Shown here piece by piece: positions 48,796-57,858 of a stretch of DNA of 64,000 nt. This DNA comes from Arthrobacter pascens. GTDB lineage: Bacteria > Actinomycetota > Actinomycetes > Actinomycetales > Micrococcaceae. The notes below the pieces were generated by a model. The model saw nothing but the letters and a program-made list of their open reading frames with translations, had not been told where the DNA came from and searched no databases. Location of the stretch: the NCBI RefSeq assembly GCF_030816475.1, contig NZ_JAUSXF010000001.1, forward strand, positions 2,728,001 to 2,792,000, in the 5' to 3' direction. Both the position numbers and the translations under genes were made by a program. Numbering within the stretch: the stretch's first letter is position 1; each line of letters starts with the position of its first letter.

Positions 48796-49320
48796 ATGAG
48801 CAACTCCCCTGACGTCCCGGCTGCAGGTTCTGCAGACGATACAGTAGATGCGGCGCTGAGGACCGTTGAGCACCAGATCAGCGTCTTGTGGCGGCGCGCG
48901 CGCTCAGTCTCCCATCAGCTCTCGCGCCAGGTCCACCCTGACATGGAACCGGCAGCATACGGGCTGCTGACGGTAATCCGCCGGGAGGGTCCCATCCGGC
49001 TCACCGAGCTCGCGCTCAGCATCGGCGTCGGCAAGCCGTCCGTGAGCCGGCAGATCGCGTTCCTGGAGAGCATCGGGCTGGTGTCCAAGGAGGCCGACCC
49101 ACTAGACGGCCGGGCCCAGTCCATCCGCCTCACGGACAAGGGCGAAGAGAAAATGCACCAGGTCCAGGATGCGCGGCGGCAGGTCTTCCGCGAGCGGCTG
49201 GGCGAGTGGCCGCTGGAGGAGCTGCAGACCCTGGCGCAATACATAGCCAAGCTCAACGCCATCTATGAACGCGACGGCTTTCCCAAGGATGGGCTGCCAC
49301 CGCCCGATGTTTCCGCATAG
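48796..49320 (+). CDS. MarR-family transcriptional regulator
   Basis: 174 residues, winged-helix regulator. HTH region AYGLLTVIRREGPIRLTELALSIGVGKPSVSRQIAFLES, wing DPLDGRAQSIRLTDKGEEKMHQV. Targets unknown; no transporter or enzyme gene lies next to it on its strand. Divergent from DUF3046 with a 41-base gap, and ended by a strong terminator. Confidence 0.9.
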   Translation: MSNSPDVPAAGSADDTVDAALRTVEHQISVLWRRARSVSHQLSRQVHPDMEPAAYGLLTVIRREGPIRLTELALSIGVGKPSVSRQIAFLESIGLVSKEADPLDGRAQSIRLTDKGEEKMHQVQDARRQVFRERLGEWPLEELQTLAQYIAKLNAIYERDGFPKDGLPPPDVSA

Positions 49321-49328
49321 CAGGCAAA

Positions 49329-49359
49329 CGAAAGCCTCCGGCACTGCCGGAGGCTTTCG
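49329..49359. terminator. Bidirectional terminator between the MarR gene and clgR
   Basis: CGAAAGCCTCCGG pairs with CCGGAGGCTTTCG around CACTG; a 13-base stem followed by TTTGGGTTTTC. Eight bases after the MarR stop and 31 before the convergent clgR stop. Confidence 0.88.
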
Positions 49360-49390
49360 TTTGGGTTTTCGAGCTTTGTTGCGGGCTGCG

Positions 49391-49843
49391 TTACCTTGCG
49401 CCGGAAAGAAGGCCCGTGGAGAGCTCGTTAGTGAGCTCTGCATTCAGGTCACGCTCAAGGTCGCGGCCGTAGCGCTGCGAGAATTCCTGGGGAACTGTGT
49501 CCGGAACTGCAACGCCCTCGGCGACAGCAACACGGTCGCTGACTTCCCGGAGCATGCTGGACAACGGCACGTCCAATGCTGAGCAGATGGAGGATAGAAG
49601 CTCAGATGAGGCTTCCTTTTGGCCCCGCTCGACTTCACTGAGGTAGCCCAGGGAAACTCGGGCACTGTGCGAGACTTCGCGGAGCGTGCGGCCCTGGCGC
49701 TGGCGGACATCGCGCAGGACATCACCGATTTCGTGACGAAGTACAACCATCTTGCGCTCCTTCTGTTCGCTCTTAGCCTGATCGGCGAGGCCCACATCCT
49801 TCCAGCGGACAACGCCGTTTACGGATACGGGCTGCTTAACCAT
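49391..49843 (-). CDS. clgR: XRE-type regulator, ClgR-like
   Basis: Activator of Clp protease and repair genes in actinobacteria; 150 residues. HTH core: [45 protein letters not shown]; its C terminus GLLSGAR resembles the Clp degron. About 30 residues precede [10 protein letters not shown]; the latter ATG would give a conventional length, so the start is open. It sits downstream of cinA, the usual site. Name from family and place; confidence moderate to high. Confidence 0.86.
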   Translation of the reverse strand: MVKQPVSVNGVVRWKDVGLADQAKSEQKERKMVVLRHEIGDVLRDVRQRQGRTLREVSHSARVSLGYLSEVERGQKEASSELLSSICSALDVPLSSMLREVSDRVAVAEGVAVPDTVPQEFSQRYGRDLERDLNAELTNELSTGLLSGAR

Positions 49844-49994
49844 CTGTATCGCCTTGCTCCCTCATAAGTCCGGTCCGCCGTGGAGCGACCGTGGTGGTTT
49901 ATTCATCCTAAGCGCCCCCGCTCTCCGGAAGCGACACAATGTAATAACTAATGGGTATAGGGATTTGTTCCCGGCTACTTTACGCCCGGTAGCT

Positions 49995-50474
49995 TCAGGA
50001 GGATAGGGCGGCGAGCAATCTTTCCAGTGCCGCCCCGCAGGCCTGTCCGCGGATCTCTGCACGGTTCCCGGTGAAGCCGTACTCGAAGGAGGCCGAGCCG
50101 TCCGCGGTGGCAATGCCGATGAACACTGTCCCCACGGCTTTCCCGTCATGTTCCTCGGGTCCGGCCACCCCCGTGGTTGATACTCCGATGTCCGAATTCA
50201 GGACGTTACGGGCGCCCGCGGCCATGGCAGCGGCAACGTCGCCGTCCACGGATCCGACGGCGGCCAACAGTTCGGAGGAAACGCCCAGGACATCGGACTT
50301 CACGGAGTTCTGATAGGCCACCACGCCGCCCTGGAGCATTCCGGATGCACCGGCAGTGTCTGCCAGGACCGCCGAAACCATGCCCGCGGTCAGAGATTCA
50401 GCCGTACCTACGGTTACCCCAAGGCCCTTCGCACTGCTCACGGCCTGTTCGGCGAGATGGTGAAGATTAGTCAC
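49995..50474 (-). CDS. CinA C-terminal domain protein (nicotinamide-nucleotide amidase)
   Basis: 159 residues, only the amidase domain of CinA, as in E. coli PncC. VGTAESLTAGMVSAVLADTAGASGMLQGGVVAYQNSVK and the STTGVAGPEEHDGKAVGTVFIG motif are diagnostic. Hydrolyses NMN to nicotinate mononucleotide. GTG start preceded by AAGGAG. Between pgsA and clgR, common in actinobacteria. Confidence 0.93.
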   Translation of the reverse strand: MTNLHHLAEQAVSSAKGLGVTVGTAESLTAGMVSAVLADTAGASGMLQGGVVAYQNSVKSDVLGVSSELLAAVGSVDGDVAAAMAAGARNVLNSDIGVSTTGVAGPEEHDGKAVGTVFIGIATADGSASFEYGFTGNRAEIRGQACGAALERLLAALSS

Positions 50475-50550
50475 ATCGGCTCCTTCTTTGCCTCGTGGTG
50501 GGCTGCCTCGTTGTTGGGGCGTTCCTGCCTGGCATCGCGGACGGCGGGTC

Positions 50551-51180
50551 CTACGTCCCGGCCGTTCCGGCGCGTTTGCCGCGGGATCGTAGCCGGAGCG
50601 CTTCCAGGACGTATTCGCCGCCGGTCCACACTGTGATCAGCACTGCCGCCATCATGACTGCGAAGGCCACCCGAATGAGCCACGGGGCCAGGGCGGCGAG
50701 GGGCAGCAGATAGAGGAAGATTGCGGCGGTCTGCACTACTGTCTTGAGTTTGCCGCCACGCGAGGCCGGGATGACGCCGTAGCGGATCACGAAGAAACGC
50801 AGGGCGGTGATGCCCCATTCCCGGACCAGAATGACGATAGTGACCCACCACGGCAATTCCCCCAGGACGGAGAGCATCACCAGCGCGGAACCGATCAGCA
50901 GCTTGTCAGCGATGGGGTCGGCAATCTTGCCGAAGTCGGTGATGAGGCCCCGGCTCCTGGCGATGTCGCCGTCGAGCTTGTCCGTGTAGATCGCGACGGC
51001 GAACGCCAGTACCGCCGCCCAGCGCCAGAGCCCTGACTCGCTGTGCAGGCCGGGGGCATCCGCAAGGAGGAACCAGACGAAGAACGGCACCAACGCAATG
51101 CGGAGCATGGTCAGGATGTTGGGAAGATTCCAGATCCCCGCACTGCCTGAGTCGGCGGCGGTTGCTTCGGTGCTAGTCAC
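50551..51180 (-). CDS. pgsA: CDP-diacylglycerol-glycerol-3-phosphate 3-phosphatidyltransferase
   Basis: Makes phosphatidylglycerophosphate in the membrane. 209 residues, several hydrophobic segments. The CDP-alcohol phosphotransferase motif D-x2-D-G-x2-A-R-x8-G-x3-D-x3-D is seen in KLDGDIARSRGLITDFGKIADPIADKLL, with the first position shifted (TDKLDG). N-terminal NLPNILTMLRI is typical. Follows ftsK by 23 bases; precedes cinA. Confidence 0.93.
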   Translation of the reverse strand: MTSTEATAADSGSAGIWNLPNILTMLRIALVPFFVWFLLADAPGLHSESGLWRWAAVLAFAVAIYTDKLDGDIARSRGLITDFGKIADPIADKLLIGSALVMLSVLGELPWWVTIVILVREWGITALRFFVIRYGVIPASRGGKLKTVVQTAAIFLYLLPLAALAPWLIRVAFAVMMAAVLITVWTGGEYVLEALRLRSRGKRAGTAGT

Positions 51181-51203
51181 CCTCCTAGGCTACATTCTTT
51201 GGG

Positions 51204-54110
51204 CTAGCGCCCGGTGAGTGACCAGGCGTCCTCTGAACCGTCCTCATCGTCTCCGTGCGAGCCCGGGGGCGAATCGGCGCCGTCGTAATATTCAACGTTC
51301 TGCGCGCGCTGATCCAGGTCGGCTGCCACGAGGTCTTCGGCATAGCCGCCCTGGGCGATATTCGCGTTGGCGTTGTCACTCAGGGCCGCCGTTTGCGAGT
51401 CCGCGGCAGTCGGCGCGTCTAGCCCCTTCATGGCAGCAAGCACAGCGGCGAGGTCGTCAGGTTTGACCAGCACGTCGCGGGCCTTGGAGCCTTCGGACGG
51501 ACCCACCACTCCCCTGGATTCCAGCAGGTCCATCAGCCGTCCCGCCTTGGCGAAACCGACGCGCAGTTTGCGCTGGAGCATCGAGGTGGAGCCGAACTGC
51601 GTGGTGACCACGAGTTCGGTGGCCTGCAGCAGTACCTCAAGATCATCCCCGATGTCGTCGTCGATCTGCTTTTTCTGCGCTTCGGGGGCAACGTCGTCGC
51701 GGTAGACGGCCTTCAGCTGGCCCTTGACGTGCTCCACGACCTTGTGAATTTCGGATTCGGTCACCCAGGCGCCCTGTACGCGCATGGCCTTCGAGGCCCC
51801 CATGGGCAGGAACAGGGCATCGCCCTGGCCGATGAGTTTTTCGGCGCCGGGCTGGTCCAGGACCACGCGGGAGTCGGTCACGGAGGATGTCGCGAAGGCC
51901 ATCCGGGACGGGACGTTGGCCTTGATGAGGCCGGTAACCACGTCGACCGAGGGCCGCTGGGTGGCCAGGACCAGGTGGATGCCGGCGGCACGCGCGAGCT
52001 GGGTGATCCGGACGATGGAATCCTCGACGTCGCGCGGGGCCACCATCATGAGGTCGGCCAGCTCGTCCACGATCACCAGCAGGTACGGGTAGGGCCGGAT
52101 GACCCGCTTGGAGTCGACAGGCGGCTGGACCTTGCCTGCCCGGACCGCCTTGTTGAAGTCGTCGATGTGCTTGAAACCGTAGTTGGCGAGGTCGTCGTAG
52201 CGGGCGTCCATCTCGCGGACCACCCACTGGAGGGCCTCCGCGGCCTTCTTCGGGTTGGTGATGATCGGCGTGATCAGGTGCGGGACGCCCTCGTAGGCGG
52301 TCAGTTCGACGCGCTTGGGGTCCACCATCACCATCCGGACCTCATCCGGGGTGGCCCTCATCAGGATGGAGGTGATCATGGAGTTCACGAAGGACGACTT
52401 GCCTGCACCGGTGGCGCCGGCCACGAGCAGGTGCGGCATCTTCGCGAGGTTGGCTACGACGTAGCCGCCTTCGACGTCCTTGCCCACGCCCATCACCATG
52501 GGGTGGTCGGTCCGCCGGGCGTTCTGGCTCCGGAGCACATCGCCGAGGGACACGGTCTCACGGTCGGTGTTAGGGATTTCGATGCCGATGGCGGACTTGC
52601 CGGGAATCGGACTCAGGATCCGGACATCTGAACTGGCAACGGCGTACGAGATGTTCTTGGACAAGGCGGTGACGCGTTCCACCTTCGTGCCCGGGGAGAG
52701 CTCAATTTCGTACCGCGTCACGGTGGGACCGCGGCTAAAGCCCGTGACCTGGGCTTCCACGTTGAACTGGTTGAGGGTTTCCGTCAGCGACGCGACAATG
52801 GCGTCGTTCGCTTCGGTGCGCTCCTTGGGGATGGAGCCCGGCGTCAGGACGTCCGACGACGGCAGGGTGTACGTGACGTCGCCGGCCAGGGACAACTGCT
52901 CGGTCCGCTGCGGAATGGGGATAGGCAGCGGCGCGGGTGCTACCGGATTTGCCGGCACCTTCACCGGGTTCAAAGAACCGGCGGCAACCATGCCCGGCGT
53001 CACGAGCGGAATGGCTTCGGTGGCGTTCTCACCCGCCGCTGCCTTGCCTGCGGTGCCCAGTCCCTGGGCAGCCTTGATCTTCTCGACGGCGATTTCCGCC
53101 TGGGTGGGACGGCGGACGCCGGGCGCGAGGCTCGGCCCCTTGCTTTCGTTGTCACCGGCAGGCGCGTCGTCATCGATGACCGCGTGCTCAAAGGCTTCAT
53201 CTCCGACGTAGCCTTCCAGGCCGGCGTCGTTCTCCTCGTCCTTGCCGAAAAGCCGCCGCCTTTTCTTCTTGGGCGCCGTGGCGGCCGGCGTTTCGTAGAG
53301 GTAGCTGCGGTCGTGTCCGGCGTCGTCGGCTTCCTGGAGGTCGATGCCCATGAGGTGCTCGTAGGCCCCGCGCAGGCGGCGGGGAATGGCACCAAACGGC
53401 GTGGCGGTGATGATGAGCAGCGAGACAAACGCCAGCAGGCCGTAAATTGCCAGGGGAACGGCCGCGTGGATGGCGGCCAGCGGTGATGCTGCGAGGAAGC
53501 CGAGCATGCCGCCCGCCTGGCGGAGCCCGTCGAAGCCCTGTGCAACGGTGGGCTGCCCGCCGAGGACGTGGGCCAGCCCGCAGCCAGCGAAGGTCATGAT
53601 CAGGAAACCGATGCCCACCCTGTTGTTCCCGCGTCCGTCCGCCGGCCTCCTGAAGAGCCGGAAGGCGCAGACAAAGAGCATCAGCGGCAGCAGGAGGGAG
53701 ATCCAGCCGAACGTGCCGTTGACCACGGCGTAGACCGTGTCCGGGAACCAGCCGGTCAGCCCCCACCAGGCGAAGGTGGCGATGAAGACACCGAGCCCCA
53801 GGTTGAACAGGGCTGCACCGTCGCGGCGTTGTTCCGCAGGCAGGTCGCTGACATCGTGGCCTATCCTGCGGACGCCGCCGCCCACCATATGGCCGATTCC
53901 GAGCCAGGCGCCGCCCAGCACGCGCAATGGCCACGGCTGGCGCTGTTCGACGGCGGGAAGCTGGCGGGTGCGGGGGGCGCGGGTGGAACTGCCGGTCCGG
54001 CCGGTCCTGGGCGTTGTGGAGCCAGTACCGCGGCCTGCGGAGCTGCCGGATTTACCGCCGGAGGTGCCGCCGGTATTTCCTCGGGGCGCGGAAGTAGTGC
54101 GAGTGGCCAT
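51204..54110 (-). CDS. ftsK: DNA translocase FtsK/SpoIIIE
   Basis: Pumps chromosome ends through the closing septum. 968 residues: a basic Gly/Ser/Thr-rich head (about 1-60), four membrane helices (about 75-250), a linker rich in Pro/Ala, the motor with Walker A GATGAGKSSFVNSMIT and Walker B YLLVIVDELADLMM, then the winged-helix gamma domain (TTQFGSTSMLQRKLRVGFAKAGRLMDLLESRGVVGPSEGSKARDVLV). Ends in an acidic 70-residue tail. ATG chosen at MATRTTSAPRG; an upstream ATG would add 21 residues. Confidence 0.95.
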   Translation of the reverse strand: MATRTTSAPRGNTGGTSGGKSGSSAGRGTGSTTPRTGRTGSSTRAPRTRQLPAVEQRQPWPLRVLGGAWLGIGHMVGGGVRRIGHDVSDLPAEQRRDGAALFNLGLGVFIATFAWWGLTGWFPDTVYAVVNGTFGWISLLLPLMLFVCAFRLFRRPADGRGNNRVGIGFLIMTFAGCGLAHVLGGQPTVAQGFDGLRQAGGMLGFLAASPLAAIHAAVPLAIYGLLAFVSLLIITATPFGAIPRRLRGAYEHLMGIDLQEADDAGHDRSYLYETPAATAPKKKRRRLFGKDEENDAGLEGYVGDEAFEHAVIDDDAPAGDNESKGPSLAPGVRRPTQAEIAVEKIKAAQGLGTAGKAAAGENATEAIPLVTPGMVAAGSLNPVKVPANPVAPAPLPIPIPQRTEQLSLAGDVTYTLPSSDVLTPGSIPKERTEANDAIVASLTETLNQFNVEAQVTGFSRGPTVTRYEIELSPGTKVERVTALSKNISYAVASSDVRILSPIPGKSAIGIEIPNTDRETVSLGDVLRSQNARRTDHPMVMGVGKDVEGGYVVANLAKMPHLLVAGATGAGKSSFVNSMITSILMRATPDEVRMVMVDPKRVELTAYEGVPHLITPIITNPKKAAEALQWVVREMDARYDDLANYGFKHIDDFNKAVRAGKVQPPVDSKRVIRPYPYLLVIVDELADLMMVAPRDVEDSIVRITQLARAAGIHLVLATQRPSVDVVTGLIKANVPSRMAFATSSVTDSRVVLDQPGAEKLIGQGDALFLPMGASKAMRVQGAWVTESEIHKVVEHVKGQLKAVYRDDVAPEAQKKQIDDDIGDDLEVLLQATELVVTTQFGSTSMLQRKLRVGFAKAGRLMDLLESRGVVGPSEGSKARDVLVKPDDLAAVLAAMKGLDAPTAADSQTAALSDNANANIAQGGYAEDLVAADLDQRAQNVEYYDGADSPPGSHGDDEDGSEDAWSLTGR

Positions 54111-54211
54111 ACCTGCCACGGTACCCGAAGGGGGCCGGATTTCCGCGGATTTCCGCGGATCCGGGGCTTCCATGTTCGCTGCCCGAGCCAGGCCTGTGAT
54201 GCTCCGACGGG

Positions 54212-54241
54212 AAAGGCCCGGTTCCGAGGAACCGGGCCTTT
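54212..54241. terminator. Terminator between RNase J and ftsK
   Basis: AAAGGCCCGGTT pairs with AACCGGGCCTTT around CCGAGG, a 12-base stem with an A tract and a T tract at its ends. It lies 30 bases past the RNase J stop and about 100 before the ftsK start. Confidence 0.82.
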
Positions 54242-54270
54242 CGTCATTCCGGACACAGGTCCTGTGGCTG

Positions 54271-55962
54271 TTACGCCTCGAGGACCACCGGGATGATCAT
54301 GGGCTTGCGGCGGAGCTTGCGGTTGACCCAGGTGCCGACCACACGGCGGACCACCTGCTGGAGCTGATGGGTGGTGTGGTCCGTGCGGTTGAGCACGGCT
54401 TCCTCCAGCGCAGCGTTGATCTTGGGAATGATTTCATCGAAGACGGCATCGTCTTCCGCAACGCCGCGGGCGTGGATCTCGGGACCCGAGACCACCTTCC
54501 CGGTGGCGCGGTGGATGACCGTGATGATGGAGATGAATCCTTCATCGCCCAGGACCTGGCGGTCCTTCAGGTCGGCGTCGGTGATTTCGCCGACGCTGGA
54601 GCCGTCCACATAGACGAAGCCGACCTCGACCTGGCCAACGATGTCCGCCTGGTGGTCATGAAGATCGATCACGGTGCCGTTGTCTGCGAGCAGGATGCTC
54701 TCGTCGGGGACCCCGGAGTCCAAAGCAATCTTGCCGTTGGCAATCAGGTGGCGGGTCTCGCCGTGCACCGGCATCGCATTGAGTGGCTCGAGGATGTTGT
54801 AGCAATACAGCAGTTCACCCGCGGCTGCGTGGCCCGAGACATGGACCTTGGCGTTGCCCTTGTGGATGACGTCGGCGCCAAGCTTCAGCAGGCCGTTGAT
54901 GATCCGGAAGACCGCATTCTCATTTCCCGGAATCAGGCTGGACGCCAGGATGACGGTGTCGCCGTCTCCAACCACCACCCGGTGGTCGCCGTTTGCCATC
55001 CGGGACAGTGCGGCCATGGGTTCGCCCTGGGAACCTGTGGACATCAGCACCACCCGGTTATCCGGAAGGTTGTCGATGTTCTTGATGTCCACCAGGAGTC
55101 CCTCGGGAACGTCCAGGTAGCCCAGCTTCTCGGCGATCGCCATGTTCCGGACCATTGAGCGGCCCACGAAGGCCACCTTGCGGTTGTGCTTGGCCGCCGC
55201 ATCCAGGACCTGCTGGACACGGTGCACGTGCGAGGAGAAGGAGGCGACGATCAGGCGCTTCGTGGCCTGGCCGAACAGCCGGTCCAAGGTGGGTCCGATT
55301 TCCTTCTCGGCGGTGGTGAAGCCGGGGACATCGGCGTTCGTGGAATCGGACATGAACAGGTCCACGCCTTCTTCGCCCAGTTTGGCGAAGTGGCGCAGGT
55401 CGGTGATGCGTCCGTCCAGGGGCAGCTGGTCCATCTTGAAGTCACCGGTGTGCAGGACGGTTCCGCCAGCGGTCCGGAGGAACACTGCGAGGGCATCGGG
55501 AATGGAGTGGTTGACTGCGACGAACTCACACTCGAACGGGCCGAACTTCTCCACCTGGCCTTCGGTGACGGTGAGGGTCAGGGGCCTGATCCGGTGTTCC
55601 TGCAGCTTCGCCTCGATGAGCGCAAGAGTCAGCTGCGAGCCCACGAGGGGGATATCGCTGCGCAGGCGGAGCAGGTACGGAACCGCCCCGATGTGGTCTT
55701 CGTGGCCGTGTGTCAGGACGACGGCCACAATGTCGGCCAGCCGGTTCTCGATGTAGGAGAAGTCGGGGAGGATCAGGTCCACTCCGGGCTGGGTCTCCTC
55801 CGGAAAGAGGACACCGCAGTCGACGACGAGCAGCTTGCCGTCGATTTCAAAGACGGTCATGTTCCGGCCGATCTCGCCCAGGCCTCCGAGCGGCACAATC
55901 CGCAACGTGTCCTGGGGGAGTTTCGGCGGCGTGACAAGGCCGGGAAGGGCGGTTTGGGTCAT
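54271..55962 (-). CDS. rnj: Ribonuclease J
   Basis: Metallo-beta-lactamase and beta-CASP nuclease: 5'-3' exonuclease and endonuclease for mRNA turnover and rRNA maturation. 563 residues. Metal motif THGHEDHIGAVPY, GDFKMDQLPLDG, SDSTNADVPG, and the C-terminal PMHGETRHLIANGKIA. About 57 bases after dapA on the same strand; the pair dapA-rnj is conserved from Corynebacterium to Mycobacterium. Confidence 0.96.
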   Translation of the reverse strand: MTQTALPGLVTPPKLPQDTLRIVPLGGLGEIGRNMTVFEIDGKLLVVDCGVLFPEETQPGVDLILPDFSYIENRLADIVAVVLTHGHEDHIGAVPYLLRLRSDIPLVGSQLTLALIEAKLQEHRIRPLTLTVTEGQVEKFGPFECEFVAVNHSIPDALAVFLRTAGGTVLHTGDFKMDQLPLDGRITDLRHFAKLGEEGVDLFMSDSTNADVPGFTTAEKEIGPTLDRLFGQATKRLIVASFSSHVHRVQQVLDAAAKHNRKVAFVGRSMVRNMAIAEKLGYLDVPEGLLVDIKNIDNLPDNRVVLMSTGSQGEPMAALSRMANGDHRVVVGDGDTVILASSLIPGNENAVFRIINGLLKLGADVIHKGNAKVHVSGHAAAGELLYCYNILEPLNAMPVHGETRHLIANGKIALDSGVPDESILLADNGTVIDLHDHQADIVGQVEVGFVYVDGSSVGEITDADLKDRQVLGDEGFISIITVIHRATGKVVSGPEIHARGVAEDDAVFDEIIPKINAALEEAVLNRTDHTTHQLQQVVRRVVGTWVNRKLRRKPMIIPVVLEA

Positions 55963-56019
55963 AGTGCACTACTTTCCAGGCGATTGCCAGGCAGGTCGTT
56001 GCCGATCAGGGGAACCTGA

Positions 56020-56928
56020 TCAGGAAAAAACCAGCCCCGCTTGCGCCAAATCCTCGCGGATGGTTTCGATCTCGGCTTCGTCCGGCTCCACGAGGGGCAA
56101 ACGGACAACCGAGTTGGGCAGGACTCCCTGCCATTTAAGAATTTGCTTGGCCGCGACTGCTCCCTGCACGCGCGTCATCGTTGCGCGCACCACAGGCTCG
56201 AGGCTGAAATTGATCTTCCGGGCGGTTCCAAGGTCGTTGGCATTGACGGCGTCAATGAGTTCCCGGAAGCGGCGGGTGGCAACGTGTGTTGTGACACCTA
56301 CCAGCCCTACGGCACCCAGGGCCATCCATGGCAGTGTCAGTCCGTCGTCCCCCGAGTAGAAAAGAAGGTCAGTCTCGGCCATAACGCGTGTTGCCGCCGT
56401 GAAATCGGCTTTGGCGTCCTTCACGGCAACGATGTTCGGGTGCTGCGCGAGGCGGATCATGGTCTCGGGCGCGATGGGGATGGAGGAGCGTCCCGGGATG
56501 TCGTAGAGCATGACCGGGACATCAACAGACGAGGCGACGGTCTCGAAGTGTGCGCGTACACCTGCCTGGCTGGGCTTGTTGTAGTACGGCGTGACCAGCA
56601 GGAGGCCATCGACGCCGAGCGCGGCGGCCTGCCGGGAAAGATGCACGGAGTGTGCGGTGTCGTTGGTCCCGGTGCCGGCGATTATGGCGGCCCGCCCTCC
56701 GACTGCCTCCTTGACGGCACGGAACATTCCGAGGTTTTCCTCGTCGGTGAGGGTGGAGGTTTCCCCGGTGGTTCCGGTCACGACGAGGCCGTCGCAGCCG
56801 TCATCCACAAGCTTGACGGCCAACTCCGCCGCCTGCTGGTAGTCCACTTTGCCGTCGTTTGTGAACGGTGTGACCATGGCGGTCAGGAGGGTACCAAGAG
56901 CAGGAACGGTCGCGGAAGTTTCAGCCAT
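56020..56928 (-). CDS. dapA: 4-hydroxy-tetrahydrodipicolinate synthase
   Basis: First committed step of lysine and diaminopimelate synthesis; condenses pyruvate with aspartate semialdehyde. 302 residues, TIM barrel. TGTTGETSTLTDEEN, TPYYNKPSQAGVRAHF (catalytic Tyr), and Schiff-base lysine in VAVKDAKADF. Start ATG in MAETSATVPALGT. dapB is 3.5 kb away on the same strand, separated by unrelated genes. Confidence 0.97.
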   Translation of the reverse strand: MAETSATVPALGTLLTAMVTPFTNDGKVDYQQAAELAVKLVDDGCDGLVVTGTTGETSTLTDEENLGMFRAVKEAVGGRAAIIAGTGTNDTAHSVHLSRQAAALGVDGLLLVTPYYNKPSQAGVRAHFETVASSVDVPVMLYDIPGRSSIPIAPETMIRLAQHPNIVAVKDAKADFTAATRVMAETDLLFYSGDDGLTLPWMALGAVGLVGVTTHVATRRFRELIDAVNANDLGTARKINFSLEPVVRATMTRVQGAVAAKQILKWQGVLPNSVVRLPLVEPDEAEIETIREDLAQAGLVFS

Positions 56929-57031
56929 GGAAAAAACGTTACCCTGTAGGCGGCTGGTTAGGACAATGCCGCCGGCGTGATGAACATCAAATTGCTTGCT
57001 TGCGGTGTCATCGGAACCCGCCGGTGAAGGG

Positions 57032-57778
57032 TCAGCGGAACTTCCGCAGCGCGCTCCGCTGGAGGATGGCCGTCACCACTTCAGTGCTTGTTCCGGCCGC
57101 CTTTTTCATCAGGAGGCCGTCCGGGCCCCAGAATCCGCTGAGCCCGCACGAGGGACCCAGCATGCTGGTTCCGCCAAGATTGGCCAGGATCGCGAACATT
57201 CTGTTGTCCATGGCCCGGGCTCCCAGGTGCAGTGCCAACCGGTGCGCCTCTTCGCGCGTGTAGACCGCCGAGACAGCGTAAACGTCCGCCCCTGCCTGCG
57301 CTGCATCGGTTGAGTGGGCTGGAACCGCGGCATCAAAGCAGATGGCGAGGGCGATTCTCCAGCCGTCCAGTTCAAGGAGGGCAGCACCTCCGCCGCGCAC
57401 AAATATCTCCTTCTCCTGCCCATGGAGATGGGTCTTGAACGAGATCTCGGTACTGCCTTCGGGGTGGATGGCCAGGGAAGCAAGCCGCGGGGTGCCGTCC
57501 GATTCGCGGTAGGGGGCGCCTGCAACGGCAGTGATTCCCGTGCGGCGGCAGATTTCGCGGATGTCGCCCAGCCGGTGGTCGTCCGGGTCCAGCCAGTTCT
57601 CCTGGTCCTCCAGCAACGGCAGGTCGTAACCGGTGAGGGACAGCTCCGGAAATATCACCAGCCTGGACCCGTGGGATTCGGCATCCTCGATCAGGCGGAC
57701 GTGCTCCATCGCGTTGGGGATGATACCGCCGTCGAGGGCCTGGTACTGGACAGCGGAAACAGTCAGGGCGTCGCTCAC
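57032..57778 (-). CDS. Carbon-nitrogen hydrolase (nitrilase superfamily)
   Basis: 248 residues. The catalytic triad is complete: Glu in VIFPELSLTGYD, Lys in SFKTHLHGQEKEIF, Cys in IALAICFDAAVPAHS. Most likely an amidase or N-carbamoyl hydrolase of small metabolites; the exact substrate is not predictable. GTG start, eight bases after an AGGA. Its 80-base upstream gap holds three copies of a short repeat. Confidence 0.87.
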   Translation of the reverse strand: MSDALTVSAVQYQALDGGIIPNAMEHVRLIEDAESHGSRLVIFPELSLTGYDLPLLEDQENWLDPDDHRLGDIREICRRTGITAVAGAPYRESDGTPRLASLAIHPEGSTEISFKTHLHGQEKEIFVRGGGAALLELDGWRIALAICFDAAVPAHSTDAAQAGADVYAVSAVYTREEAHRLALHLGARAMDNRMFAILANLGGTSMLGPSCGLSGFWGPDGLLMKKAAGTSTEVVTAILQRSALRKFR

Positions 57779-57789
57779 ACCTTCATCCT

Positions 57790-57836
57790 AGGGAACGAGC
57801 ATCCCGGGGAACGATGCATCTCAGGGAACGAGGCAT
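57790..57836 (-). repeat. Three short direct repeats upstream of the nitrilase-family gene
   Basis: Units at 57790-57802, 57806-57819 and 57823-57836 share (G/A)GGGAACGA-(N)-GCAT; on the coding strand, ATGC-NTCGTTCCC. The spacing of 16-17 bases is near 1.5 helical turns. They fill most of the 80-base gap before the start codon. Either operator sites or simple duplications. Confidence 0.6.
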
Positions 57837-57858
57837 TTTTCCGGATGCCACATCGCTT

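Noticed and set aside
50471-50851. 126-residue frame between cinA and pgsA
   Set aside because: Shifted-frame reading of pgsA; His/Arg-rich and without homology.
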